This document shows, piece after piece, positions 1-8,523 of a stretch of DNA of 64,000 bases (its first letter is position 1; each line of letters begins with the position of its first letter). The stretch lies in the NCBI RefSeq assembly GCF_014640075.1, contig NZ_BMGG01000001.1:372001-436000 (forward strand). The letters are read 5' to 3'. The stretch comes from Chelatococcus reniformis (GTDB taxonomy: Bacteria > Pseudomonadota > Alphaproteobacteria > Rhizobiales > Beijerinckiaceae). The notes beneath the pieces were generated by a model. That model did no database searches. It was not told the origin of the DNA and worked only from the letters and a program-made list of their open reading frames with translations. The position numbers and the translations under genes are program-made.

Positions 1-30
1 CGGGTACGTTCCCCTATCACCCCGGCCTCA

Positions 31-60
31 GGGAAGGCAGTTATGACAACCTGCCTTCCC
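31..60. terminator. Perfect 10-bp stem hairpin, possible terminator
   Basis: GGGAAGGCAG and CTGCCTTCCC form a perfect 10-bp inverted repeat around a 10-base loop. The + strand stem is followed by AAAA rather than a T run, and the - strand stem has no T run, so it is at best a weak or factor-assisted terminator for a gene to the left of the window. Nothing else is recognisable in 1-234. Confidence 0.35.
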
Positions 61-234
61 AAAAGCGATCAGTCGCATTACCACCCAATTCCCGTCATCC
101 AGACCTAGTCACCCGCCCAGATCGTGCGGACTGAAATCCGTCTCATCGCCCGGATCGTCTGTTCTTGCCGACGACATGCGACATAATCCGGACCGCGGCA
201 TTAAGATGCAACTCGCGATAGGAATTCGAGACCT

Positions 235-705
235 ATGAACAGGCCGGCTCGCTATGCACTTTGGCTATTCGTGATCTTTCTGGGGTTGAGCGTTGGCGCG
301 GGTCTCTACGAGGCGCGAATAGTGGTGCCGATCTGGCAAGAGACGCCGCCGAAGACCTGGGTGAACACGGGCACGCAGTTTTGGGCCTTCATCACCAGCG
401 GCCCTCTCACGCTCATCATTATAGCCGGCGTGTTTCTCGCCTGGCGCAGTTCGGGCCCCTCGCGTCCGTGGTGGCTGGCGGCGCTGAGCGTATCAATCGT
501 CGAGCGGATCGCTACCTTTGGCTATTTCATCCCGACGATGTACTGGCTGCAGACCCAGACCGGAGGCGTCGACGGCACCGTTACGTCTACTCTCGCGACA
601 TGGGTGACGCTGAACCACGGGCGTCATGTCCTGTCGATCGCAGCTTGGCTGCTTAGCCTCAAGGCCTTCTCGCTGCTCGGGCCCGCGAGCGATCACCGGA
701 ATTGA
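235..705 (+). CDS. Small integral membrane protein, DUF1772-like
   Basis: A 156-residue protein with about four hydrophobic segments (roughly residues 8-28, 50-68, 80-100 and 128-148) and short loops. The start GAGLYEARIVVPIW and the conserved-looking Trp and Tyr residues resemble DUF1772-type small membrane proteins; that resemblance is from memory and no function follows from it. The ATG lies downstream of a GGAATTCGAG stretch that offers only a weak ribosome binding site. It appears to stand alone: the next intact gene on this strand starts nearly 700 bases downstream. Confidence 0.6.
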   Translation: MNRPARYALWLFVIFLGLSVGAGLYEARIVVPIWQETPPKTWVNTGTQFWAFITSGPLTLIIIAGVFLAWRSSGPSRPWWLAALSVSIVERIATFGYFIPTMYWLQTQTGGVDGTVTSTLATWVTLNHGRHVLSIAAWLLSLKAFSLLGPASDHRN

Positions 706-707
706 GT

Positions 708-1052
708 ATGCTGAAATCGGTGGCAGTTTAGCAAATTGAGGGCCCGATCGTCCTCGAGTCACCGCCGACGGAACTCGCCCGCCTCGCCGGCCTCGAGCTG
801 GTGTCTGGGGCGCGGGCGGAAGTGCACATTCGAAAGGGCGCACGGCTGGAGTTCTTCTCGGCGCGTGGAGATGGTTTGTCGACGCGCTCGAAGACAGGCC
901 AAAACTTCGATTCGGGCTGGTCCGCATGGCTGTCTTTCCGCGTGAACGGCAGGCATCGCTGGTGGACCGCTGCCGGACGGAAGCAGATATTCCTTACGAT
1001 CCTCACCGATGATCCCGGGCACGACGGCGCCGGACGACTTTATTCCACCTGA
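708..1052 (+). pseudogene. ORF interrupted by an in-frame TAG, unknown family
   Basis: An ATG at 708, two bases after the preceding stop, reads MLKSVAV and meets TAG at 729-731. The same frame then stays open for about 107 codons to 1052, with an ordinary-looking amino-acid mix (for example ELARLAGLELVSG and GWSAWLSFRVNG). This looks like a gene with one nonsense change, or a shorter gene starting at GTG 801. I do not recognise the family. The rest of the gap, 1053-1393, holds only short ORFs with no recognisable product. Confidence 0.25.
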
Positions 1053-1393
1053 ACCATCGACGATAGACTAGACTTGGCTCTTGATCAGGTCGAGCGGAGT
1101 AAGACCTCGTCGGATCTCATTCTTTTGTTTCGGTTGCAGCCGCCCGGGGCACTCCATCGTTTGACAGCCTGTCCGCTGTCCGATGGCCGCCTGCAATGGT
1201 GGGAAACAAATGGCGCCGATCGGCGAGCTGGGACTCATGACGAGCTCGTCGGCTGTTCGATGGCCCGCAACCTGAATGACAAGACCTATACCGTGGTATG
1301 GCTCGCCCTCTCCCTCGACCCAATCGACCGCACACACGCCTCAACATAGCGTCGTCGAAGCCTCGTGAAGGCGACGGTCGGCAGGAGACAAAG

Positions 1394-2311
1394 ATGAGCC
1401 TAGACACCACCACACACCCGGGCAGGCCGGGGCTCGACGAATTGGTTCCGTCGCGCTACGCGCTACAAGTGGGCGAAATCGAGGTGCTGGTCATCAGCGA
1501 TGGGGTGCTACCGCTTCCCACCGCGATGCTGGCCCACAATGCAGACCCGGCCGCGCGGGCGGCGTGGCTGAACGACATGTTCCTGCCGCCGGACGCTTTC
1601 GACTGGGCGCTGAACGCGGTCGTGGTGCGGAGCGGCGGGCAAACCATACTCATCGACGCTGGGCTGGGGCTCGATCCGGATCTGGCATTGCCACGGGCCG
1701 GGCAACTGGTCCAGCGGTTGGCAGCGGCCGGCATCGATCTCTCGTCGGTGACCGACGTGGTGCTGACGCACATGCACATGGACCACGTCGGCGGGCTGCT
1801 CGTCGACGGCGTCAAGGAGCGGCTGCGTCCGGACCTGCGGATCCACGTGGCGGCCGCCGAGGTCAAATTCTGGGAGTCACCCGATTTTTCCCGAACCTCC
1901 ATGCCGGCCGGCTTCCCGGACGCGCTGCGGGCGACCGCCAAGCAGTTCGTAAAGGAGTACCGCAGCCATTTGCGGACGTTCGAGGAGGAGCACGAGGTGG
2001 CGCCGGGTGTGGTCGCCCGTCGCACCGGCGGCCACACCCCCGGGCACTGCGTGGTCCGCCTGGCGTCCGGGGGCGAGCGGTTGACGTTCGCCGGCGACGC
2101 CGTGTTCGCGGTCGGGTTTGACCAACCCGACTGGTACAACGGCTTCGAGCACGACCCCGAGGAGGCGGCCCGCGTCCGTATCCGTCTTCTGCGGGAGCTG
2201 GCGGCGACGGGGGAGCAATTGGTGGCCACTCACCTGCCGTTCCCATCCATCGGCCGGGTGGCTGTCGCCGGCGACGCCTTTCGTTGGGTGCCGGCTCTTT
2301 GGGACTACTGA
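1394..2311 (+). CDS. Metallo-beta-lactamase-fold hydrolase
   Basis: A 305-residue MBL-fold protein. The first zinc motif is THMHMDHVGG (about residue 120); the second-site residues follow as GGHTPGH, then FAGDAVF, then ATHLPFPSIG near the C-terminus, so the metal ligands expected for the family (HxHxDH, H, D, H) all appear to be present. There is no signal peptide, which suggests a cytosolic hydrolase of the lactonase/glyoxalase-II-like group rather than a secreted beta-lactamase. I chose the ATG at 1394 because GGAGA lies 7 bases upstream; the frame is open further upstream but without comparable support. The substrate cannot be inferred and no functional partner is adjacent. Confidence 0.8.
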   Translation: MSLDTTTHPGRPGLDELVPSRYALQVGEIEVLVISDGVLPLPTAMLAHNADPAARAAWLNDMFLPPDAFDWALNAVVVRSGGQTILIDAGLGLDPDLALPRAGQLVQRLAAAGIDLSSVTDVVLTHMHMDHVGGLLVDGVKERLRPDLRIHVAAAEVKFWESPDFSRTSMPAGFPDALRATAKQFVKEYRSHLRTFEEEHEVAPGVVARRTGGHTPGHCVVRLASGGERLTFAGDAVFAVGFDQPDWYNGFEHDPEEAARVRIRLLRELAATGEQLVATHLPFPSIGRVAVAGDAFRWVPALWDY

Positions 2312-2387
2312 CCGCTCATGGGCTGAGGGTGGCACCAGGGCGCTATACTCAAGGCGCTTAACGAAGCTCACGCCCTCAAGCACCTCG

Positions 2388-2515
2388 CCATCGGACGATG
2401 ATCATCCGATGGCACAGAGATGCATATTGTCTAGTGAAGCTGGAACGGCTCCCGATTGGGTGGAAGTGCCCGATCGGAAGTCGCCGTTCCCAATTCAAAG
2501 ACGTGGAGCGCCCAT
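2388..2515. repeat. Degenerate intergenic hairpin repeat, family B
   Basis: CCATCGGA (2388-2395) pairs with TCCGATGG (2405-2412). It is followed by GGAACGGCTCCCGATTGGG ... GCCGTTCC and AATTCAAAGACGTGGAGCG. The second half aligns by eye with the repeat at 16746-16862 (shared ATTCAAAG...TGGAGC), and related sequence occurs at 13594-13705. It fills the gap between the convergent MBL gene and the response regulator. Confidence 0.5.
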
Positions 2516-2547
2516 GGCGAACCGGATGCGCGCCCCCCAGCGTTCGG

Positions 2548-3459
2548 CTACCCCAGCGTGCGCGTGGCCAGCGCCGCCGCGGCGGCCCGGTTCTCGACGC
2601 CGATCTTGGAGAAGATCTGCTCCAGGTGCTTGTTCACGGTGCGGGGGCTGAGGCCGAGGATCTCGGCGATATCCCGGTTCGGCTTACCGCGGGCCACCCA
2701 CGCCAGCACCTCCGCCTCGCGCGCCGTGAGCGGATAGCGCCCGCGCAGCGCCGCGATGTCGGCAGCCGCGTCGTCCTCGGACACGCGCAGCAGGATCTCC
2801 TCGCGGCTGAGCCGGCCGACGAAGGACAGGCGTAGCGTGCGACCTGCGTCGCCGCCGAGCTTGATCGACGGCGTCGCCAGGAAATCGGACGCCGCCTGCG
2901 CCCCGACCCAGGCCTGCGCCTCCGCCGGCAGCACCGGCTCGCCCGCGCCGCGGCCGGAGGGGCCCATCAGCCGGCTCGCCTGCGGTGTCGACCACAAGAG
3001 GCGCCCGCCGCTGTCGACCGCCAGCAGGTAGCGCCCGGCCGTGTCGAGGGCGGCACGCGCGCTCTTCGACAGGCGGGCATTGGCGAGATGTACGCGCATG
3101 CGCGCCAGGAGTTCGTCGATGACCAGCGGCTTGGTGACGTAGTCGACGCCGCCGGCCTCCAGCCCGCGCAGGATGTGCTCGGTCTCGCTGAGGCCGGTCA
3201 TGAAGATGACGGGCACGGGCGCGAGCGCCGCGATGCGCTTGAGCTCGCGGCAGGTCTGGAAGCCGTCGAGGCCGGGCATGACGGCATCGAGCAGGATGAT
3301 GTCGGGGGTGATGCGCTCGGCGATCTTCAGCGCCTCGGCGCCCTCCCGTGCCACCAGCACCATGGCCCCGGTTCCCTCCAGCGCGCTGGTCAGCATGCTC
3401 AGGGTCTCGGCCGAGTCGTCGACGACGAGCACGACGGGACGGGCGGCTGCATCACTCAT
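2548..3459 (-). CDS. Two-component response regulator, receiver plus LuxR-type HTH
   Basis: A 303-residue regulator. An N-terminal receiver (about residues 8-125) opens with VVLVVDDS and carries the phosphoacceptor Asp58 in LLDAVMPGLDG. A middle segment (about 130-235) resembles no domain I can name. The C-terminus (about 240-303) is a LuxR/NarL helix-turn-helix containing LTAREAEVLAWVARGK and SPRTVNKHLEQIFSKIGV. The start overlaps the end of the upstream kinase by 8 bases (ATGAGTGA), implying translational coupling and a cognate pair. Since the pair is divergent from urtABCDE-fmdAB, the likely target is that operon, possibly through the palindrome at 7002-7019. Confidence 0.85.
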   Translation of the reverse strand: MSDAAARPVVLVVDDSAETLSMLTSALEGTGAMVLVAREGAEALKIAERITPDIILLDAVMPGLDGFQTCRELKRIAALAPVPVIFMTGLSETEHILRGLEAGGVDYVTKPLVIDELLARMRVHLANARLSKSARAALDTAGRYLLAVDSGGRLLWSTPQASRLMGPSGRGAGEPVLPAEAQAWVGAQAASDFLATPSIKLGGDAGRTLRLSFVGRLSREEILLRVSEDDAAADIAALRGRYPLTAREAEVLAWVARGKPNRDIAEILGLSPRTVNKHLEQIFSKIGVENRAAAAALATRTLG

Positions 3460-6400
3460 GGGGCCGCCCGTCGTCGAGGGCGGCCATGTAGCCGCGGAGA
3501 TCGAACTCGCGGATTCGCGCACGCAGCGCCGCGACGAAAGGAGTGCTGCCACCGTATTCCCCATCGAGCTCGGAAAGCTTGGCCTCGATGCCGCGGATGT
3601 AGCCGATCTCACCCAAGCGCCTCAGGTCCTCCACATGGCGCTCGCTGGGGCGCAGCATGGCCGTTGCCGGCACAGCTGTGCCGGGCTCTCCGTCGGAGGT
3701 GATCCACTCGAGCTTCAGCAGAAGCTTCAGCCGATCGAGGAGGCGGTCGAGGTCGAAGGGCTTGGCGATCGCCTCGTCGTGCATGTCGTCCGGGCTGCGC
3801 GGCGCGTTGCCGTCGCCGATATTGGCCGACATCATGACGATCGGCGACACGTGCCCCTTCTCGCGCAGCCGCCGCGCCAGCTCCCAGCCGTCCATCCCCG
3901 GCATGGAGACGTCGAGCAGGAACACATCGGGGCTGCACTGGTCGGCAATGGTGAGGCAGGCCATGCCGTCCGGCGCGGTCATGACGACGAGGCCGAGCGG
4001 CTCCAGCGCCTCGCGCATCAGCTGGAGGTGGACGCTGTCGTCGTCGGCGACGAGCACCATGCGGCGCGGCCCGTCGTAGCCGACGACGCGCCGCGTCGGC
4101 CGCGCCGCCTGCTGCGCCTTCGGCACCGCCGAGAGCATCAGCCGGACGCGGAACGAGGTGCCGCGAGCGAGGCGGCTCGTCACCGTGATCTCGCCCCCCA
4201 TGATCTCGACCAGGAGCTTGGTGATGGTGAGGCCGAGCCCGGTGCCGGGCATGGTCTGCGCCTTGGTGAGCTCGCCGCGCTCGAACGGCTCGAAGACGCG
4301 GTCGATGTCCTCGCTGCGGATGCCGATGCCGCTGTCGGCGACCTCGAACTCCGCCACCTGGTTGCGGTAGCTGACGGCCAGCGAGACGAAGCCGCGGTCG
4401 GTGAACTTCACCGCGTTGGACAAGAGGTTGATGAGGATCTGCCGCAGCCGCTTGGCGTCGGTGAAGACCGATTCGGGCAGGCTGTCGGCGCCGGAAAAGC
4501 GGAACTCCAGCCCCTTGGCGCGGGTCTGCAAGCTGAACATGTCGACGAGCTGGGCCAGGAACTCCTGCACCCGCATCTCGCCGCGCGTCAGCTGCAGGCG
4601 ACCGGCCTCGATCTTGGAGATGTCGAGCAGACCGTCGATCAGGCCGGCGAGGTGCTCGGCGCTGCGGCGGATGACGCGAATGCCGTTGCGGCGATTGGGG
4701 ACAGCCGCATCCTCGCCGTCGAGCAACTGGGCGTAGCCGAGGACGGCATTGAGCGGCGTGCGCAGCTCGTGGCTGATGCCCACGACATAACGGCTCTTGG
4801 CGAGGTTGGCCGCCTCCGCCGCCTCCTTGGCGCGCTGCAAGGCGGCATCCGTGCGCTTGTGCGCCTCGATCTCCTGGAGCAGCAGTGAGGTCTGCCGGCC
4901 GGTCTCCTCCTGGGCGAACTTGCGGCTCTCCTGGGCCAACACGAACAGCCAGGCGGCGACACCGGCGATGATCATGAGCACGATGAACACCGCCCACAGC
5001 GTTCCCAGGACGACGCCACTTTCGGGGCTGCGGTAGATCGCCTGCATGTAGATCAGGCTCAGCACGAGCCCGAGCACGCCGGCGAACAGGGCGAGCACGC
5101 CGAGGTAGTGGCCGGTGCGGGTGTAGAGCATCTGCGTCGCCCAGCCCGGCAGCACCGCGGCGAGCACGCCGCGGATCTGGTCCTGGATGCGCGCGTCGCT
5201 CTTGCAGCTGTCGTGGCAGCGGGCATCGAGGGTGCAGCAGAGCGAGCAGATCGGCCCGGCGTAGATCGGGCAATGCGCCATGTCCTCCGGCTCGAAATCT
5301 CGCTCGCAGATGCAGCACTGGATCGCCGGCGTGTCGTGCCAGTCGCTGCGGGGCTTGCGGGCCAGATAGTAGCGGCCGCCGGTGGCCCAGGCGATCGCCG
5401 GGGCCGTGACGAAGGCCGTACCCAGCGCGATGAACGGCGCCAGCGCCTGGGCGGTGGCGCCGAAGCCGCCGCCGACGGCGATGCCCGCCAGCACCGTGGC
5501 GATGAACATCGAGCCGACCCCGACCGGATTGATGTCGTAGAGGTGGGCACGCTTGAACTCGATGTGGGGCGGGCTGAGGCCGAGCGGCTTGTTGACCACC
5601 AGGTCGGAGACCAGCGAGCCGACCCAGGCTACCGCCACGATGGAGTACAGGCCGAGCGTGTGCTCAAGCGTTTTGTAGATGCCGACCTCCATGAGGAGGA
5701 GCGCGATGGCGACGTTGAACACCAGCCAGACCACGCGGCCGGGGTGGCTGTGCGTCAGCCGCGAGAAGAAGTTCGACCAGGCGATCGAGCCGGCATAAGA
5801 GTTGGTGACGTTGATCTTGAGCTGCGAGACGACGACGAAGACGCCGGTGACGATGAGCGCCATCTGCGGCGAGAAGACGTAGCCGAAGGCGATGAGATAC
5901 ATCTGCGTGGGTTCGCTGGCCGTCACCGCCGGCACCCCGTGGCTCAGGGCCAGGTAGGCGAGAAAGCCGCCGGCGAGCATCTTGACGATGCCGGGCAGGA
6001 CCCAGCCCGGCCCCGCCGCCAGCAGCGAGGCCCACCAGCGCACGCGCGTGGCCGGCGTCGCCCGGGGCAGAAAGCGCAGGATGTCCACCTGCTCGCCGAT
6101 CTGAGCGATCAGCGCAAACAGCACGGACGAGGCTGCGCCAAACGCCAGGAGGTTGAAGGTGCCGTCGCCGTGCAGGCCCTGAAAGCTGGTCCAGCCGTGC
6201 CAGGTCGCCCCGCCGGCCATGGCGACGAAGGCGAAGGGCAAAAGCTGCAGCACGATCCACAGGGGCTGCGTCCACAGGTGGAAACGGCCGATCAGCGTAA
6301 TGCCGTGCACGACGATCGGGATGACGGCGCAGGCCGACAGGAAATAGCCGAGCGGCAGCGGCAGCCCGAAGCACAGCTCCAGCGCCAGCGCCATGATCAC

Positions 6401-6802
6401 CGCCTCGATGGCGAAGAAGATGAAGGTGAACGACGCATAGATCAGCGACGTGATGGTCGAACCGATGTAGCCGAAGCCAGCACCGCGCGCGAGCAGATCG
6501 ATGTCCACCCCGTAGCGCGCCGCGTAATAGCTGATCGGCAGGCTGGTCAGGAAGATCAGGGCGCTGACGCAGAGGATGGCGGCGAGCGCGTTGTCGAAGC
6601 CGTAGGCGAGCGTGATGGTACCGCCGATCGCCTCCAATGCCAGAAACGACACCGCGCCCAGCGCCGTGTTGGCGACCCGCGCCACCGTCCAGCGCCGGGC
6701 GCTCTTGGCCGTGAAGCGGAGCGCGAAATCCTCCAGCGTCTCGTCGGCGACCCACTGGTTGTACTGGCGCCGCACCGGGATGATCCGCTGCCGGGCGGTC
6801 AT
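3452..6802 (-). CDS. NCS1-permease/histidine kinase/receiver fusion sensor
   Basis: A 1116-residue hybrid sensor. Residues about 20-480 are a multi-pass domain resembling NCS1 cytosine/purine/allantoin permeases (LEAIGGTITLAYGFDNALAA near the start, then about 12 hydrophobic segments). A cysteine cluster follows at about 494-535 (CCIC, HCPIYAGPIC, SLCC, CHDSC), which looks like a metal site. Then come two or more membrane segments (about 555-625), a coiled-coil linker, a HisKA domain with His678 in GISHELRTPLN, a HATPase with NLLSNAVKFTD, DSGIGI and GTGLGLTITK, and a receiver (about 910-1030) with Asp964 in LLDVSMPGMDG. The C-terminal 85 residues are unassigned. It is coupled to the LuxR-type regulator and divergent from the urea/amide transporter, so the permease part is probably a sensor of a nitrogen compound; whether it still transports is unknown. 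Confidence 0.85.
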   Translation of the reverse strand: MTARQRIIPVRRQYNQWVADETLEDFALRFTAKSARRWTVARVANTALGAVSFLALEAIGGTITLAYGFDNALAAILCVSALIFLTSLPISYYAARYGVDIDLLARGAGFGYIGSTITSLIYASFTFIFFAIEAVIMALALELCFGLPLPLGYFLSACAVIPIVVHGITLIGRFHLWTQPLWIVLQLLPFAFVAMAGGATWHGWTSFQGLHGDGTFNLLAFGAASSVLFALIAQIGEQVDILRFLPRATPATRVRWWASLLAAGPGWVLPGIVKMLAGGFLAYLALSHGVPAVTASEPTQMYLIAFGYVFSPQMALIVTGVFVVVSQLKINVTNSYAGSIAWSNFFSRLTHSHPGRVVWLVFNVAIALLLMEVGIYKTLEHTLGLYSIVAVAWVGSLVSDLVVNKPLGLSPPHIEFKRAHLYDINPVGVGSMFIATVLAGIAVGGGFGATAQALAPFIALGTAFVTAPAIAWATGGRYYLARKPRSDWHDTPAIQCCICERDFEPEDMAHCPIYAGPICSLCCTLDARCHDSCKSDARIQDQIRGVLAAVLPGWATQMLYTRTGHYLGVLALFAGVLGLVLSLIYMQAIYRSPESGVVLGTLWAVFIVLMIIAGVAAWLFVLAQESRKFAQEETGRQTSLLLQEIEAHKRTDAALQRAKEAAEAANLAKSRYVVGISHELRTPLNAVLGYAQLLDGEDAAVPNRRNGIRVIRRSAEHLAGLIDGLLDISKIEAGRLQLTRGEMRVQEFLAQLVDMFSLQTRAKGLEFRFSGADSLPESVFTDAKRLRQILINLLSNAVKFTDRGFVSLAVSYRNQVAEFEVADSGIGIRSEDIDRVFEPFERGELTKAQTMPGTGLGLTITKLLVEIMGGEITVTSRLARGTSFRVRLMLSAVPKAQQAARPTRRVVGYDGPRRMVLVADDDSVHLQLMREALEPLGLVVMTAPDGMACLTIADQCSPDVFLLDVSMPGMDGWELARRLREKGHVSPIVMMSANIGDGNAPRSPDDMHDEAIAKPFDLDRLLDRLKLLLKLEWITSDGEPGTAVPATAMLRPSERHVEDLRRLGEIGYIRGIEAKLSELDGEYGGSTPFVAALRARIREFDLRGYMAALDDGRPHE

Positions 6803-7001
6803 GCCGGGGATCCGCGCAGTGCTGTGCCAGCGGCGGAGTGATCGATCGTGCGCCGCAGCTCAGGGCACAGCACCGGAACGGTCAGGAACGACGGCCCCCC
6901 AGACAGATTCGTGCCTCCTAAACGGGTCGAAGCAGACCGGGCTCGCCCCCACGCGCGTCCGCGAAGGCGCTCATAGTGGTCGGGATGGTCCGCCCGGGAG
7001 A

Positions 7002-7019
7002 ATACGTCAATTGACGTAT
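7002..7019. promoter_or_regulatory. 18-bp perfect palindrome, candidate operator for urt-fmd
   Basis: ATACGTCAATTGACGTAT is its own reverse complement over all 18 bases. It sits 77 bases upstream of the urtA start in the 293-base gap between the divergent sensor kinase and urtA. The position suits an activator or repressor site for the neighbouring LuxR-type response regulator. No sigma-54 consensus was found in this gap. Regulator assignment is inference. Confidence 0.5.
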
Positions 7020-7095
7020 ATGCTGCACTGCAAAAGTCTTCCAGCCTTGCCGTGAGCTGAGGCCGTGACGGCCGCCGCGCGCCAGGAGGGGTGGA

Positions 7096-8349
7096 ATGTC
7101 ATTGAGTGATGGTCCGATTTCGGATACGCGCCGCAGGTTGCTGATGGGCATGGCAATCCTGCCCTTCGCGGGCCTGCTGCCCCGAACCGCCTATGCCGCG
7201 GCGCCGCCGACCTCGGCCGTCAACACGACCGGCCTCGCCGTCACGGATACAGAGGTGACCGTCGGCATCCTGCATTCGGCGACCGGCACCATGGCGATCT
7301 CCGAGACCGGCTCGATCCAGGCCGAGAAGCTCGCCATCGAGCAGATCAATGCGGCCGGCGGCGTGCTCGGCCGCAAGATCAAGTTCATCCAGGAGGACGG
7401 CGCCAGCGACTGGCCGACCTTCGCCGAAAAGGCCAAAAAGCTGCTGGTCAACGACAAGGTCGCGTCGATCATGGGCTGCTGGACCTCCGCCTCGCGCAAG
7501 GCGGTGCTGCCGGTGGTCGAGCAATACAACGGCATGCTCTACTACCCCACCTTCTACGAGGGCCTCGAGCAGTCCAAGAACGTCATCTACACCGGCCAGG
7601 AGGCGACCCAGCAGATCCTCGCCGGCATCAACTGGATCACCAAGGAGAAGGGAGCCAAATCGTTCTACTTCATCGGGTCCGACTACATCTGGCCGCGCAC
7701 CTCGAACAAGATCGCGCGCAAGCACATTGAGAATTTTCTCAAGCTGAAGGTCGTCGGCGAGGAATACTTTCCGCTCGGCCACACCCAGTTCAACTCAGTG
7801 ATCAACAAGATCAAGCTGACCAAGCCCGACGTGATCTTCACCGACGTGGTCGGCGGCTCGAACGTCGCTTTCTACAAGCAGCTCAAGGCGGCGGGCATCG
7901 ACCTGTCGAAGCAGGCGCTGCTGACCATCTCGGTGACCGAGGACGAGATCGACGGCATCGGCGGCGAGAACATCGCCGGCGCCTACGCCTGCATGAAGTA
8001 CTTCCAGTCGCTGAAGAACGAGAACAACGTCAAGTTCGTCGACGCCTTCCACAAGATGTGGGGTGAGAAGACGGTGATCGGCGATGTGACCCAGGCCGCC
8101 TATCTCGGCCCCTGGCTGTGGAAGCTCACGGTGGAGAAGGCCGGCAGCTTCGACGTCGACAAGATCGCTGCCGCCTCGGCCGGCGTCGAGTTCCCCGGCG
8201 CGCCCGAAGGCTACGTGCGCATCCATCCCAACCACCATCTGTGGTCCAAGACCCGGGTCGGCCGGGCTCGCACCGACGGCCAGTTCGACGTGCTCTTCGA
8301 GACCGCGGACCTCGTCGAGCCCGATCCGTTCCCCAAGGGCTACCAGTAG
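7096..8349 (+). CDS. urtA: Urea/short-chain amide ABC transporter substrate-binding protein
   Basis: A 417-residue periplasmic binding protein of the UrtA/FmdD type. The N-terminus SDTRRRLLMGMAILPFAG resembles a twin-arginine signal followed by an Ala-rich cleavage region. The mature protein shows family features: VTVGILHSATGTMAISE, a Gly-Gly step INAAGGVLGRKI, and the ligand-pocket stretches GCWTSASRKAVLPV and YYPTFYEGLEQS. It would deliver urea or short-chain amides such as formamide to the UrtBC permease. AGGAGGGG lies 5-12 bases before the ATG. It is first in an operon with urtBCDE and formamidase, and a GC-rich hairpin separates it from urtB, which may allow the binding protein to be made in excess. 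Confidence 0.88.
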   Translation: MSLSDGPISDTRRRLLMGMAILPFAGLLPRTAYAAAPPTSAVNTTGLAVTDTEVTVGILHSATGTMAISETGSIQAEKLAIEQINAAGGVLGRKIKFIQEDGASDWPTFAEKAKKLLVNDKVASIMGCWTSASRKAVLPVVEQYNGMLYYPTFYEGLEQSKNVIYTGQEATQQILAGINWITKEKGAKSFYFIGSDYIWPRTSNKIARKHIENFLKLKVVGEEYFPLGHTQFNSVINKIKLTKPDVIFTDVVGGSNVAFYKQLKAAGIDLSKQALLTISVTEDEIDGIGGENIAGAYACMKYFQSLKNENNVKFVDAFHKMWGEKTVIGDVTQAAYLGPWLWKLTVEKAGSFDVDKIAAASAGVEFPGAPEGYVRIHPNHHLWSKTRVGRARTDGQFDVLFETADLVEPDPFPKGYQ

Positions 8350-8376
8350 GCCGGGGCGGCCTGCCCCCACCGTCAG

Positions 8377-8400
8377 GGCCGGGCCGGGCCCGGCCCGGCC
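8377..8400. repeat. 24-bp perfect GC palindrome between urtA and urtB
   Basis: A perfect 24-base palindrome built only of GGCC and GGGCC units, 28 bases after the urtA stop. RNA from it could form a very stable hairpin. It may protect the upstream urtA message or attenuate transcription into the permease genes. It also resembles the core of the GGCCGGGC-type repeats near 30.7 and 41.5 kb. Confidence 0.5.
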
Positions 8401-8523
8401 ATCCCTCCACGAACAACGCGCCATTCGGCCAGCCCTGACGGACTGACGTTTCTCGAGGCGAAGGATGGCCGGCTCCACCGGGCCATGACGCCGGAAGCCT
8501 TGGGGTCTTCACTGGAGACTGAC

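Noticed and set aside
1074-1349. 91-codon ORF in the gap before the MBL gene
   Set aside because: TTG start, no ribosome binding site, no recognisable domain, and an overlapping antisense ORF of equal length.
2326-2345. TGGCACC-like sequence resembling a sigma-54 -24 element
   Set aside because: No TTGC element at the required distance and no gene in the right orientation downstream.
3173-4888. Long + strand open frame of 571 codons
   Set aside because: It lies antisense to the sensor kinase, is rich in His, Asp, Glu, Gly and Arg as expected for the shadow of a GC-rich gene, and shows no domain. The - strand frame carries clear kinase motifs.
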